Positions 19,141 to 26,789 of a stretch of DNA of 64,000 nt are shown here, piece after piece. How positions within the stretch are numbered: the stretch's first letter is position 1; each line of letters begins with the position of its first letter. Below the pieces are notes generated by a model. The model saw only the letters and a list, made by a program, of their open reading frames with translations. It did no database searches and was not told the DNA's origin. This stretch comes from Paenibacillus sp. (GTDB taxonomy: Bacteria; Bacillota; Bacilli; Paenibacillales; YIM-B00363). The stretch is from assembly GCF_031177825.1 (NCBI RefSeq), contig NZ_JAPSKE010000012.1, positions 62,001 to 126,000 of the forward strand, in the 5' to 3' direction. Made by a program: the position numbers and the translations under genes.

Positions 19141-19420
19141 AAAAGAACGCCTTCCTCAAATAGAGAGAAAGGCGTTCACGGGTATCGGTAACGGCCTTCT
19201 CTCATCTCTCAGAAGCCCCTGAATCTCCAACCGTCAAACCAACGGACGACGTGGAGATTCGGTCGATTCAGGTGTTATATCCGAAGGATATACGTTCTGA
19301 ATCGTAAGCTTCCGCAAGAATTAGCACCGTGCAGGAATCGCGCCGCTTGGGCGTTGCGATTCCGTGCCGGTTGCCGGGTTTCATCGGGCTAGTCCCTCCA
19401 CCTGCTCTTGATAAGAGTGC
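19141..19420 (-). promoter_or_regulatory. SAM-I (S-box) riboswitch leader of metA-metI
   Basis: Minus-strand leader with the S-box hallmarks: CTTATCAAGAGCAGGTGGAG, GGGACTAGCCCGATGAAACC, CCCGGCAACC, and GCACGGTGCTAATTCTTGC (aptamer about 19300-19417). It ends in a terminator stem GAACGCCTT/AAGGCGTTC (19145-19177) followed by TTTTC. High SAM should favour termination before metA. Confidence 0.96.
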
Positions 19421-19454
19421 GTTCATATTCGGTTTCCAGTTGCGATTACTCTTT

Positions 19455-19483
19455 ATGTTACGGAGAAACCGCCTCGAAGTCAA
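19455..19483 (-). promoter_or_regulatory. Sigma-A promoter of the S-box transcript
   Basis: Minus-strand TTGACT (19478-19483), 17-nt spacer, TAACAT (19455-19460), directly upstream of the SAM riboswitch and back to back with the corA promoter. Confidence 0.75.
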
Positions 19484-19501
19484 GAGGGGTGCGGAACCCT
19501 G

Positions 19502-19530
19502 TTGAAACCCAATAGGGACAAGAGTATACT
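19502..19530 (+). promoter_or_regulatory. Sigma-A promoter of corA
   Basis: TTGAAA (19502-19507), 17-nt spacer, TATACT (19525-19530). If used, the transcript has a leader of about 235 nt before corA. Confidence 0.65.
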
Positions 19531-19772
19531 AATCGAGTACTCGCGAGTTTTCATGTTATTTTCGCGGGGAAAATCAGGATGTATCGAGGTGACACGAGCG
19601 CATGGACGGAGACCGACCCTGTTGGTTCCAACACGCAGCGACGAACAAAATTGCATATTGGAACGCAGAAGCGATTCTGCCGCCGGCGCGAGCGATCCTA
19701 CATTGACGATACCCGCGCCCGACTTGCTTCGCACTCGCGACTGCGTTCCTCGACACGAGGAGGAGATCCGCG
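19531..19772 (+). promoter_or_regulatory. Long untranslated leader of corA
   Basis: About 240 nt without a supported gene. It contains a GCAGAA-GCGA-TTCTGC hairpin, and a 7-bp, 3-nt-loop hairpin TTCCTCG-ACA-CGAGGAG at 19746-19762 whose right arm overlaps the start of the corA Shine-Dalgarno AGGAGGAG. I do not recognise the M-box consensus. Control of corA at this leader is an inference. Confidence 0.4.
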
Positions 19773-20708
19773 ATGAAAGTCAGATTGGTGCAGCAAGGCG
19801 TATTTACACAAATCGAAGACCCGGCGGAAGCGCTCGTTCAACCGGCTAACGGCTTCTACTGGATCGACGCGAGCCCCGAAGAGCTGGAGACGCTCCAACC
19901 GTTATTCCACCTTCACGAGCTGGCGGTCGAAGACGTGATGCAGGAAGAGGAGCAGCGCCCGAAGCTGGAAATTCACGAGGGACATTACTTTATCGTCGTG
20001 AACAGCATTCGGTTCGACGACGAGGAGTTTTTCTTTCGGGCCGTGAACATGTTCTTAGGCAAGCACTTCATCATTACGGTGACGCGGCAGAAGGTCAACG
20101 AGCTGCGCGCGGTGAAGCCGCTGCTGTGGGAGGAAGAAGTCAACTCGCCCGATCAATTCCTCTACCACCTGGTCGACCGGATCGTCGACAATTATTTCAG
20201 CGTGGCGGACCGAATCGAAGACAAAATCGAGAAGCTCGAGGAAGACATTCTTCGACATACGAAGAAATCGCATTTGAACGAAATCATCGGTCTCCGCAGC
20301 GAGATCTTATATTTGAAGAAGGTGCTCGGCCCGCAGAAGGAAGTGATCGGCATGCTGGCGCGCAAGGAGCTTCGGCTCATCGACGGCACGCTGCAGAAGT
20401 ATTTCGCCGATATGCACGAGAACGCGCTGAAGGTCACGGAATCGTTCGACACGTTCCGCGACCTGATGGGCAACTTGCGCGAGGCGTACCAGTCGAGCAT
20501 CGCGAGCCGCGCGAACGAAATCATGCGCGTCTTCACGGCCGTCACGACGATCTTCATTCCGCTGACGTTCATCACCGGCGTCTACGGGATGAACCTGCTG
20601 AATTTGCCGGGAGAGAAAAACCCGCATTTCGCCGTCATCTTGATCGTGACGATGACGTTGCTCGCGGTCGGCATGTTCTTTTATTTCCGCAAACGAGAGT
20701 GGCTGTGA
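19773..20708 (+). CDS. corA: CorA-family magnesium/divalent cation transporter
   Basis: Pentameric inner-membrane Mg2+ (Co2+/Ni2+) channel, 311 aa. It has a large cytoplasmic N-terminal domain, a long stalk helix (about 140-245), then two C-terminal transmembrane segments with the signature YGMN between them (FIPLTFITGVYGMNLLNLPG), TM2 VILIVTMTLLAVGMFFYF and a basic tail. The ATG has GAGGAG 7 nt upstream. It is the only large plus-strand gene in the left part of the window, divergent from metA, and ends in a terminator that overlaps its stop codon. Confidence 0.95.
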   Translation: MKVRLVQQGVFTQIEDPAEALVQPANGFYWIDASPEELETLQPLFHLHELAVEDVMQEEEQRPKLEIHEGHYFIVVNSIRFDDEEFFFRAVNMFLGKHFIITVTRQKVNELRAVKPLLWEEEVNSPDQFLYHLVDRIVDNYFSVADRIEDKIEKLEEDILRHTKKSHLNEIIGLRSEILYLKKVLGPQKEVIGMLARKELRLIDGTLQKYFADMHENALKVTESFDTFRDLMGNLREAYQSSIASRANEIMRVFTAVTTIFIPLTFITGVYGMNLLNLPGEKNPHFAVILIVTMTLLAVGMFFYFRKREWL

Positions 20709-20727
20709 CCCAGCCGCTCTTTTTTTG
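20697..20727 (+). terminator. Terminator of corA overlapping its stop codon
   Basis: GAGTGGCTG (20697-20705) pairs over 9 bp with CAGCCGCTC (20711-20719), followed by a run of eight T. The TGA stop lies in the loop. Confidence 0.9.
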
Positions 20728-20746
20728 CGTCGAGTTTTGCCCCTTC

Positions 20747-20829
20747 GAACGGGAAATCCTCCCTCCCATTTCGCCCCAGAGAGGCAAAATCGCCGGATCC
20801 GGCCAAATCGGATGGAGAATTTCCCGTTC
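20747..20829. repeat. Long interrupted inverted repeat after corA
   Basis: GAACGGGAAATCCTCC (20747-20762) pairs with GGAGAATTTCCCGTTC (20814-20829), 16 bp with one G-T. Inside are the palindrome CCGGATCCGG and other short complementary pieces. It lies between convergent corA and the GH105 gene, so it may help termination, but no T-run follows. Confidence 0.5.
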
Positions 20830-20891
20830 AGCCCCTCGTCAAGCCGGATCCAGTTCGAATAAGACGGAGGTTTTCCTGTCTGACGAAATGT

Positions 20892-23132
20892 TTATTCCTC
20901 GCCTGCCTTCGACAGCATCCCGATTTCGACGCCCGCCAGCATCATGATGCCGATCCCGTGATTGTCGTTCACGACCGTCCGCAGATCGTCCATGTAATAC
21001 CCTGGATCGAAGGAATATCGGGAGCCGCTGCACACCCCGTGCACGTTACCCTGCCGGTCGATCGCCTCCGCGGCGAGCCCCCGCCAAGCGCGATGCGCCG
21101 CCGCCGCATAACGCTCCCGCTCCTGCTCTCGGAGCCAGCCGAAGCGCACGCCTCTGGCGAAAGCGTAGGCGAACATCGCCGTACAGGACGCTTCTTCGTA
21201 TGCGTCCGGCTCATTCAACACCTGACGCCACAGCCCGCTGTCCGATTGCAAGGCGATCACGCCGGCGCAATGGTCGCGGAAGAAAGCGAGCAGCGCCTCC
21301 CGGTCCGGATGGTTCTCCGGCAGCTTCTCCAGCAGCTCGGACAACGAGAACAGGCACCAGCCGTTGCCGCGTCCCCACGGCACGCGCGTCGCCTTGCCGT
21401 ATTTGAAGTCGTAAACGTGCGACATCAGCCCTTCCGGCTCCATGAACAAGTACCGGCGATACAGCAGGAACTGCCTCGCCGCTTCGTCCAACGCTTCCCG
21501 GCTTCCGCGGGCGACGGCATACCGCACCAGGAACGGCCCGCTCATGTACAGATCGTCCGCCCACATCGTGTCCGCCGAATACTCCCCGGGGCATCGTCGA
21601 TAGAACGCCCCGTCCTCGCGGCGCTCCAGCTTCCGAAGCATGAAATCGGCGATCGCGTCGGCGATGGTCAAGTAGCGCGCACTCCCTGTCTGGAGATAGG
21701 CTTCGAGCATCGCCGAGCCGAACGAACCGCAGTTGTCCAGCATCCGGATGAGGACGAGCTGATGGTTGACGGACGGGAAGCCGTACCGGTCCCGATCCCA
21801 TAAGGCGTACTCGTACAAATCCGTGCAGCTGTCGATGTGGCCCAGCGCGTATTCCGTCAGATCCGGCCGGTTCAGCTCGCGCGCGGTCCGCAGCAGCCCG
21901 TACATCGTCACGCCGAGCGGATAGTCCCAGCGCGCGTAGTTCGTCGCGCCGCCCGTCGTCCAACGGTTGCTCAGCATGGCGTTCTCGTAATACGGCCGCG
22001 CCATCGTCTCCGGAGCGTCCAGCCGCCAATACGTCTGCCCGGCGGCGCGGCCCGCGAGATCGACGGCCGGGAACAGCGCCGCCGTCCCGCACGCCGCTGT
22101 AGGCTCCGCCGCGGCGGACGGGTCGAGCGGGCCGGCGTACATCCATGCTCCCGCGCCGCCGTGGACGGGGATCGGCGCCGCGAACGCGAGCGACTCCCCC
22201 CCGCGGTACGCCCGCAGCTCGAAGCCCCATTCGTCCGGGCCGCCGACGCAGCGCACGAGCACCTGACGACGACCGGCGTCCGCGGATATCTCCGCGCGGA
22301 ACGGCCCGGCGGCGGCAACCTCGATCGCCGGCTTCCCGTCAAGCCAGACGGTCGCATTGCCCGACGCCCGGCCCTCCAGAACGATAGAAGACGCGCCGTA
22401 AGGCACCTCCAGGACGGACCAACCGTACGCCGCGACCGGCGCGGCGGGCCGGCCGAACATCCGCTCCAGATTGGGGCGCCCCGCCTCCTCCGCCGTCCAT
22501 GCCGTCCGCGGCAGCCACGTCAGGCCGGTATCCTCCTCGTTCGCGAGGACGTCCGGGAACCCTACCTCGGGGCCGAATCGACGGCTCTTCGCCGGCGCCG
22601 TGAACGCCCAGCCCGCGCTTCCCTCCCGCCCTGCGAACGGGGCGAGCACCTGAAGAATGCGCACCTTCGCCTCCTCCGCGCCGAAGCGGCACCCGAAGCC
22701 CGCCTCCGTGCGGCGCGCTTCGACGAGCAACGCGTTCCATCCTTTGCGGAACAGCAGCGGCACGACGACGCTCGCGTCCGGCTTCATCTCCTCGGCCGCG
22801 CTCGACCGGTACAGCAGCTCCTCGTTCACGTACAGTCGAACCGGGCTCAGCGGCTCGACGACACAATCGATCGACCGCTCGTCGTCGCTCCACACCCGTC
22901 CGAGGACGTAAGCGTAATCGCCGTTCTCGGCGGTCGGCAGCTTCGCGGTTAAATCCATATCGTACAGCCCTTCTCGCGTCTGTAGAACGCCGGACGCGGA
23001 GAAGGCGCGCATCGCGAAAGGAACGGGCGGGTTCGCGCCGACGTAGCGGGCGGACAACACCTCCAGGACGCGGCGGGCGTCCTCGCCGAACCAATAGCGC
23101 GCGCTCTCGCGCGGCTCCAAATCACCGCTCAT
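20892..23132 (-). CDS. GH105-family unsaturated rhamnogalacturonyl hydrolase with N-terminal beta domains
   Basis: Probable cytoplasmic hydrolase of unsaturated uronic-acid oligosaccharides made by polysaccharide lyases; 746 aa, no signal peptide. The last 360 residues are an (alpha/alpha)6 barrel of YteR/YesR type: WDYPLGVTMYGLLRT, catalytic-region MWADDLYMSGPFL (D526/D527), GLMSHVYDFK (H572), PWGRGNGWCLFSLSELL. The first 370 residues look like two beta-sandwich modules (for example VLEGRASGNATVWLDGKP) and are longer than in the classical 370-aa enzymes. The ATG overlaps the previous stop as ATGA. It is last in the binding-protein/permease operon. Substrate not deducible. Confidence 0.85.
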   Translation of the reverse strand: MSGDLEPRESARYWFGEDARRVLEVLSARYVGANPPVPFAMRAFSASGVLQTREGLYDMDLTAKLPTAENGDYAYVLGRVWSDDERSIDCVVEPLSPVRLYVNEELLYRSSAAEEMKPDASVVVPLLFRKGWNALLVEARRTEAGFGCRFGAEEAKVRILQVLAPFAGREGSAGWAFTAPAKSRRFGPEVGFPDVLANEEDTGLTWLPRTAWTAEEAGRPNLERMFGRPAAPVAAYGWSVLEVPYGASSIVLEGRASGNATVWLDGKPAIEVAAAGPFRAEISADAGRRQVLVRCVGGPDEWGFELRAYRGGESLAFAAPIPVHGGAGAWMYAGPLDPSAAAEPTAACGTAALFPAVDLAGRAAGQTYWRLDAPETMARPYYENAMLSNRWTTGGATNYARWDYPLGVTMYGLLRTARELNRPDLTEYALGHIDSCTDLYEYALWDRDRYGFPSVNHQLVLIRMLDNCGSFGSAMLEAYLQTGSARYLTIADAIADFMLRKLERREDGAFYRRCPGEYSADTMWADDLYMSGPFLVRYAVARGSREALDEAARQFLLYRRYLFMEPEGLMSHVYDFKYGKATRVPWGRGNGWCLFSLSELLEKLPENHPDREALLAFFRDHCAGVIALQSDSGLWRQVLNEPDAYEEASCTAMFAYAFARGVRFGWLREQERERYAAAAHRAWRGLAAEAIDRQGNVHGVCSGSRYSFDPGYYMDDLRTVVNDNHGIGIMMLAGVEIGMLSKAGEE

Positions 23133-24883
23133 GCCCGCTCCCCTCCCGACGGCGAAGTTCGAATGCGGATCGTGTGATCATAGGGCGTCAACAAGTTGAC
23201 GAGCAGCGTCCGGCAATGCGGGGGGTAACCGACATTGTTGATCGTCCTCGCGGTATGTTGCCGCGCCCCCCCGTCCAGCTCGATCCAATCGTCCCCGGCC
23301 GCGAGGCGAACCGCCCCGCGTTCCCAGTACGATAAGCCTTCGCCCGCCGGCGACAGACCGTCTCCGGCCGGCTCGCTCCCCGGCTCGAACACGAACGACA
23401 GCTGCGTCAGCAACGGCTCCGGCAGCGCGCATCGGACGCGGACGATCCATCCCCTCCCGTCCTCGTCCTCCGTCAGCTCGAGCTCTACCTCGTGCCGCTG
23501 CTCGTGAGTCAGCTCCCGCTTCTGATGCGGCAGCAAATACCATGGGCTCGCCGGCCCTCGCGCGCTCGCCGGCAAATCCGTCTCCGCGACGGGGCCGTAG
23601 TAGCCCTTCCGCTCCGCCGCCGTCAATCGGTAGCCGGACGGAATCGTCTCGAGCCGCCGCATCTTCACGAAGCCCGGCTCGAAGGACGAGGCGAGCTGCA
23701 CGGCAAGCAGCCGCGCGGCGCCGTGGCGCAGCGCGAAGAACGCGTTCGTCTCGGTCATGACGGTCGCGCTCGTCGCGCCGTTCCGATGCCGGACGACCGG
23801 CGCGCCGAATTCGGGATGGAGCTTGCTGTGATAAATCCGACCGCCGTGGCCGGCCGCCTCCATGCCGTCGAGATACCGCTCCCGAGGGAAAGCGCCGTTC
23901 ACGACGACCCGATACCGTTCCGGCAGCCGGCCGGCCCGTACGGTTCCGGACCGAAGCTCCGGATACCGCAGCAGCCCGAGCATCGGCTGGTTCGGCAGTC
24001 CGCCCGGATGCTTCAGCGCCGCTCCCGCGAGCTCCGCGATCGCTTCGAACAACGGATCGTCGTCCCGGTTCGCCATCAGCTTCGCGACAAGATAATAGGG
24101 GCTCAGATCGGAAGCGGCCCCGAAGTCCTGTCGCCCGGAATAATCCGTGACGACGTCGCCGTTCGGATGGATCATATACGCCATCATCCGCAGATTGCGC
24201 CGCACCGGCTCCAGCAGCTCGGGCCGATCGAACAGCTCCGCGGCGTAATACAGCACGATATCGCTGACGGCGTTATAGATGCCGTTGCTCCGCTCGGTCC
24301 ACTCGCCGTCTTCCGTGCAGTCGAGCCCTTCCGCGAGCCACCGGTCCGCGCGCGACTTCAGCTCTACCCGGCCCGTCAGCTTATACAAGAACCCTAGCGC
24401 CGCCGCGATGACCCAGCGATGATTCGGCGTGTGACATCCGCCCGTCAGCAGCGCGGGAATCGTCCGCTCCAAGAACGTTCGAATGTCCGCGGCCGCCTCG
24501 CGGGCCGGCTCCCAGTCGGCGAGAAGCTCGTACGCTTGCGCGAGGCCGCCGACCACGAAGGCGGTATCCGGCGGCGAGTGCAAATTCGTCCACGGCGGCG
24601 AGATGGTGCCGTCGGCATGCTGGGACCGGAGCAGGAAGCGGGCGCTCAGCGCAAGGCGCCGAAGCAGCTCCGGGTCCCGGTAATAGCGCGACCGCTCGCA
24701 CGAGAGCGCGGCGGTCCATACGCCCATCGTCAGCGGCGTTCCGCCATGGCTCGGCCAGGCGACGCCGTTCGCCGGATCGACGATTCCGCCGTAAAACCGG
24801 CTCCCGTCGTCGAGCACCTGCCCTTCCATGCCGCGCGCGGCCCATTCGTCGTTCATGGCGGCAAGCTTCTCGTACGTCTCCAC
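23129..24883 (-). CDS. Putative alpha/alpha-toroid polysaccharide-degrading enzyme (unassigned family)
   Basis: 584 aa, no signal peptide. The N-terminal 350 residues are helical with repeated aromatic-rich helices (GVWTAALSCERSRYYRDP, WTNLHSPPDTAFVVGGLA, TGGCHTPNHRWVIAAALG, NGIYNAVSDIVLYYAAELF), which suggests an (alpha/alpha)n toroid. The C-terminal 230 residues are beta-rich. That layout fits polysaccharide lyases or heparinase II/III-like enzymes, with NHRW as a possible active-site segment, but I cannot assign a family. The start is a GTG with AGGAGG 7 nt upstream. It lies between the permease (11-nt gap) and the GH105 gene (ATGA overlap). Confidence 0.7.
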   Translation of the reverse strand: METYEKLAAMNDEWAARGMEGQVLDDGSRFYGGIVDPANGVAWPSHGGTPLTMGVWTAALSCERSRYYRDPELLRRLALSARFLLRSQHADGTISPPWTNLHSPPDTAFVVGGLAQAYELLADWEPAREAAADIRTFLERTIPALLTGGCHTPNHRWVIAAALGFLYKLTGRVELKSRADRWLAEGLDCTEDGEWTERSNGIYNAVSDIVLYYAAELFDRPELLEPVRRNLRMMAYMIHPNGDVVTDYSGRQDFGAASDLSPYYLVAKLMANRDDDPLFEAIAELAGAALKHPGGLPNQPMLGLLRYPELRSGTVRAGRLPERYRVVVNGAFPRERYLDGMEAAGHGGRIYHSKLHPEFGAPVVRHRNGATSATVMTETNAFFALRHGAARLLAVQLASSFEPGFVKMRRLETIPSGYRLTAAERKGYYGPVAETDLPASARGPASPWYLLPHQKRELTHEQRHEVELELTEDEDGRGWIVRVRCALPEPLLTQLSFVFEPGSEPAGDGLSPAGEGLSYWERGAVRLAAGDDWIELDGGARQHTARTINNVGYPPHCRTLLVNLLTPYDHTIRIRTSPSGGERA

Positions 24884-24894
24884 ATGGATTCCTC

Positions 24895-25767
24895 CTATCC
24901 TTTGATCGCTCCGATCATGACGCCGTTCACGAAATATCGCTGAAGCCACGGATACACGATCAAGATCGGCACGGTGGCGAAGATGACGCTGGCCGCCTTC
25001 AAGCTTTCCGGGACGACGAGCGCCATCTGCGCGCCCTCCATCTGGAGCAAATCCGTGATCATATTGTTTTGGATCAATTGATACAGCTTCAGCTGCAAGG
25101 GATACAGCTCCGGACTGTTAATGTACATGAGCGTATCCGTAAAGCCGTTCCATCGCCCTACCGCGTAGAACAAGCTCAACGTCGCGATGACCGGCATCGA
25201 CAGCGGCAGCATGATGCCGATCAAGCTTCGGAAGTGGCTGCACCCGTCGATCTCCGCGGACTCCTGCAGGCTTTCCGGAATGTTGGCGAAGAATGAAATC
25301 AGGATGATGAGATAGAACGGGTTGATCAATCCCGGCAGCACCAGCGCCCAGATCGAATCGAGCAACTGCAAGTTTCTCACCAAGATATATTCCGGAATGA
25401 GGCCGCCGCTGAAAAACATCGTGACGACGACGATCAGCATAAGCCCCTTGCGTCCCCTGAGCTTCTTATTCGCCAGCGGATACCCCGCCGCGATCGACAA
25501 CAGCATGCAGAACAAGGTGTACAAGACGGTCAGCATCACCGTAAACCCGAGCGAACGAATCATCGAACCGTCGGTAAACACCTTGGCGTACGCTTCCGTC
25601 GTGAACTCGACCGGAAGCAAGCTCACCTTCCCGGATAGGATCGGCCCGGCCGAGCTGAGCGAGATGGCCGCTATGTGAAGAAACGGAGCCAGACAGATCA
25701 ACGTGAAGGCGAGTAACACGATAAAGTTGACGGCGTCGAACACGCGGTCGGACGTATGCGTTCTCAT
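24895..25767 (-). CDS. Carbohydrate ABC transporter permease (LplC/YtcP type)
   Basis: Inner-membrane subunit of a binding-protein-dependent importer, 290 aa, six predicted membrane segments. The MetI-like domain has the EAA loop ESAEIDGCSHFRSLIGIMLP, and the C-terminal VYPWLQRYFVNGVMIGAIKG is typical of LplC/YtcP permeases for oligosaccharides. AAAGGAG is 8 nt upstream of the ATG. It pairs with the permease upstream and the lipoprotein before it. No ATPase gene is in the operon; such systems often share an MsmX-type ATPase encoded elsewhere. Confidence 0.93.
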   Translation of the reverse strand: MRTHTSDRVFDAVNFIVLLAFTLICLAPFLHIAAISLSSAGPILSGKVSLLPVEFTTEAYAKVFTDGSMIRSLGFTVMLTVLYTLFCMLLSIAAGYPLANKKLRGRKGLMLIVVVTMFFSGGLIPEYILVRNLQLLDSIWALVLPGLINPFYLIILISFFANIPESLQESAEIDGCSHFRSLIGIMLPLSMPVIATLSLFYAVGRWNGFTDTLMYINSPELYPLQLKLYQLIQNNMITDLLQMEGAQMALVVPESLKAASVIFATVPILIVYPWLQRYFVNGVMIGAIKG

Positions 25768-25803
25768 CGCGTCCGCTCCTTTCCTGTAATCGAATTCGCA
25801 ACG

Positions 25804-26706
25804 CTACATAATGCTCTCGTCGGTAAGCTTCTTAGAAGCGTAATTAGCCCCCAGCACGAAAACGAGACCCACGACCGCCTGGAACAACCCGACCGCGGTC
25901 GCCAGCGTATATTGGCCGGATTCGAGTCCGACCCGGTAGACGAACGTGCTGAGCACGTCGGAATATTCGCGGACCGCTAAGTTGCCGATGACGTACGGGC
26001 GCTCGAAGCCGATGGAAATCATATGCCCCAGATTGATGATCAGCAGCACGAGAATGGTCGGCTTCAGTCCGGGAAGGGTGATGTGCCAGATCCGTCTCAG
26101 CCGGCCCGCCCCGTCGATGCCCGCCGCTTCGAACAGCTCCTTGTTGATGCCGGTGAGCGCCGCCAAGTAAATGATCGTGCCCCAGCCCGCGCTCTGCCAG
26201 ACGCCGACCGCCAAGTACGTGGTCAGCCAATAGCCCTTGTCGGTCAGGAACGGAATCGCATCGAACCCGAGCGCGGTAACGACATTGTTGATCATGCCGG
26301 ATTGCGTACCGAACACTTGATAGACGATACCGCCGATGATGACCCACGAAATAAAGTGCGGAATATACAGAATCGTCTGCGACAGCTTCTTGAACCAGAT
26401 CAGCCTCATCTCGTACAACAAGATGGCCAAGACGAGCGGGGCCGGGAACGAAACGAGCAGGTCTAGAAAATTGAGCATCAACGTGTTGCGCAGCGTGATG
26501 TAGAAATCGCGCATCCGGAAAATGTCCCGGAACGCTTCCAAGCCGATCCACTCGCTGCCCTCGATGCCTTGAAAGAAATTAAAATCCTTGAATGCGATCT
26601 GAATGCCGTACATCGGCCCGTATTTGAAGATGACGAAATAGGCGAGCGGCAGGGCAAGCAAAGCGTACAACTGCCAATACCTGCGGAGATATACGTTCCA
26701 GCTCAA
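25804..26706 (-). CDS. Carbohydrate ABC transporter permease (LplB/YteP type)
   Basis: Second permease of the importer, 300 aa, about six membrane segments. Family motifs: YALLALPLAYFVIFKYGPMY, IAFKDFNFFQGI, LYIPHFISWVIIGGIVYQVF, and EAA loop EAAGIDGAGRLRRIWHITLP. The start is a TTG with AAGGAGG 8 nt upstream. Sequence features match YteP/LplB importers for pectin-derived or complex oligosaccharides, which fits the GH105 gene in the same operon. Confidence 0.93.
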   Translation of the reverse strand: MSWNVYLRRYWQLYALLALPLAYFVIFKYGPMYGIQIAFKDFNFFQGIEGSEWIGLEAFRDIFRMRDFYITLRNTLMLNFLDLLVSFPAPLVLAILLYEMRLIWFKKLSQTILYIPHFISWVIIGGIVYQVFGTQSGMINNVVTALGFDAIPFLTDKGYWLTTYLAVGVWQSAGWGTIIYLAALTGINKELFEAAGIDGAGRLRRIWHITLPGLKPTILVLLIINLGHMISIGFERPYVIGNLAVREYSDVLSTFVYRVGLESGQYTLATAVGLFQAVVGLVFVLGANYASKKLTDESIM

Positions 26707-26789
26707 TGCGGATTCCTCCTTATGCGCCAGGCTGTTCGGCGCGGAACAAGGCTGCCCGTCCCGCGCCGAGCCCGTACTCCAGTCTGTCG

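Noticed and set aside
19268..19483. 71-codon minus-strand ORF
   Set aside because: Lies within the S-box riboswitch; the RNA structure explains the conservation.
19531..19772. M-box magnesium riboswitch upstream of corA
   Set aside because: The recognisable M-box core sequences were not found; only an unnamed leader is annotated.
19480..19849. Small ORFs on both strands in the corA leader
   Set aside because: No ribosome binding sites, no family pattern, and they overlap promoters or corA itself.
22339..24845. Arg/Gly-rich frames over the GH105 and toroid genes
   Set aside because: Alternate-frame shadows without start signals.
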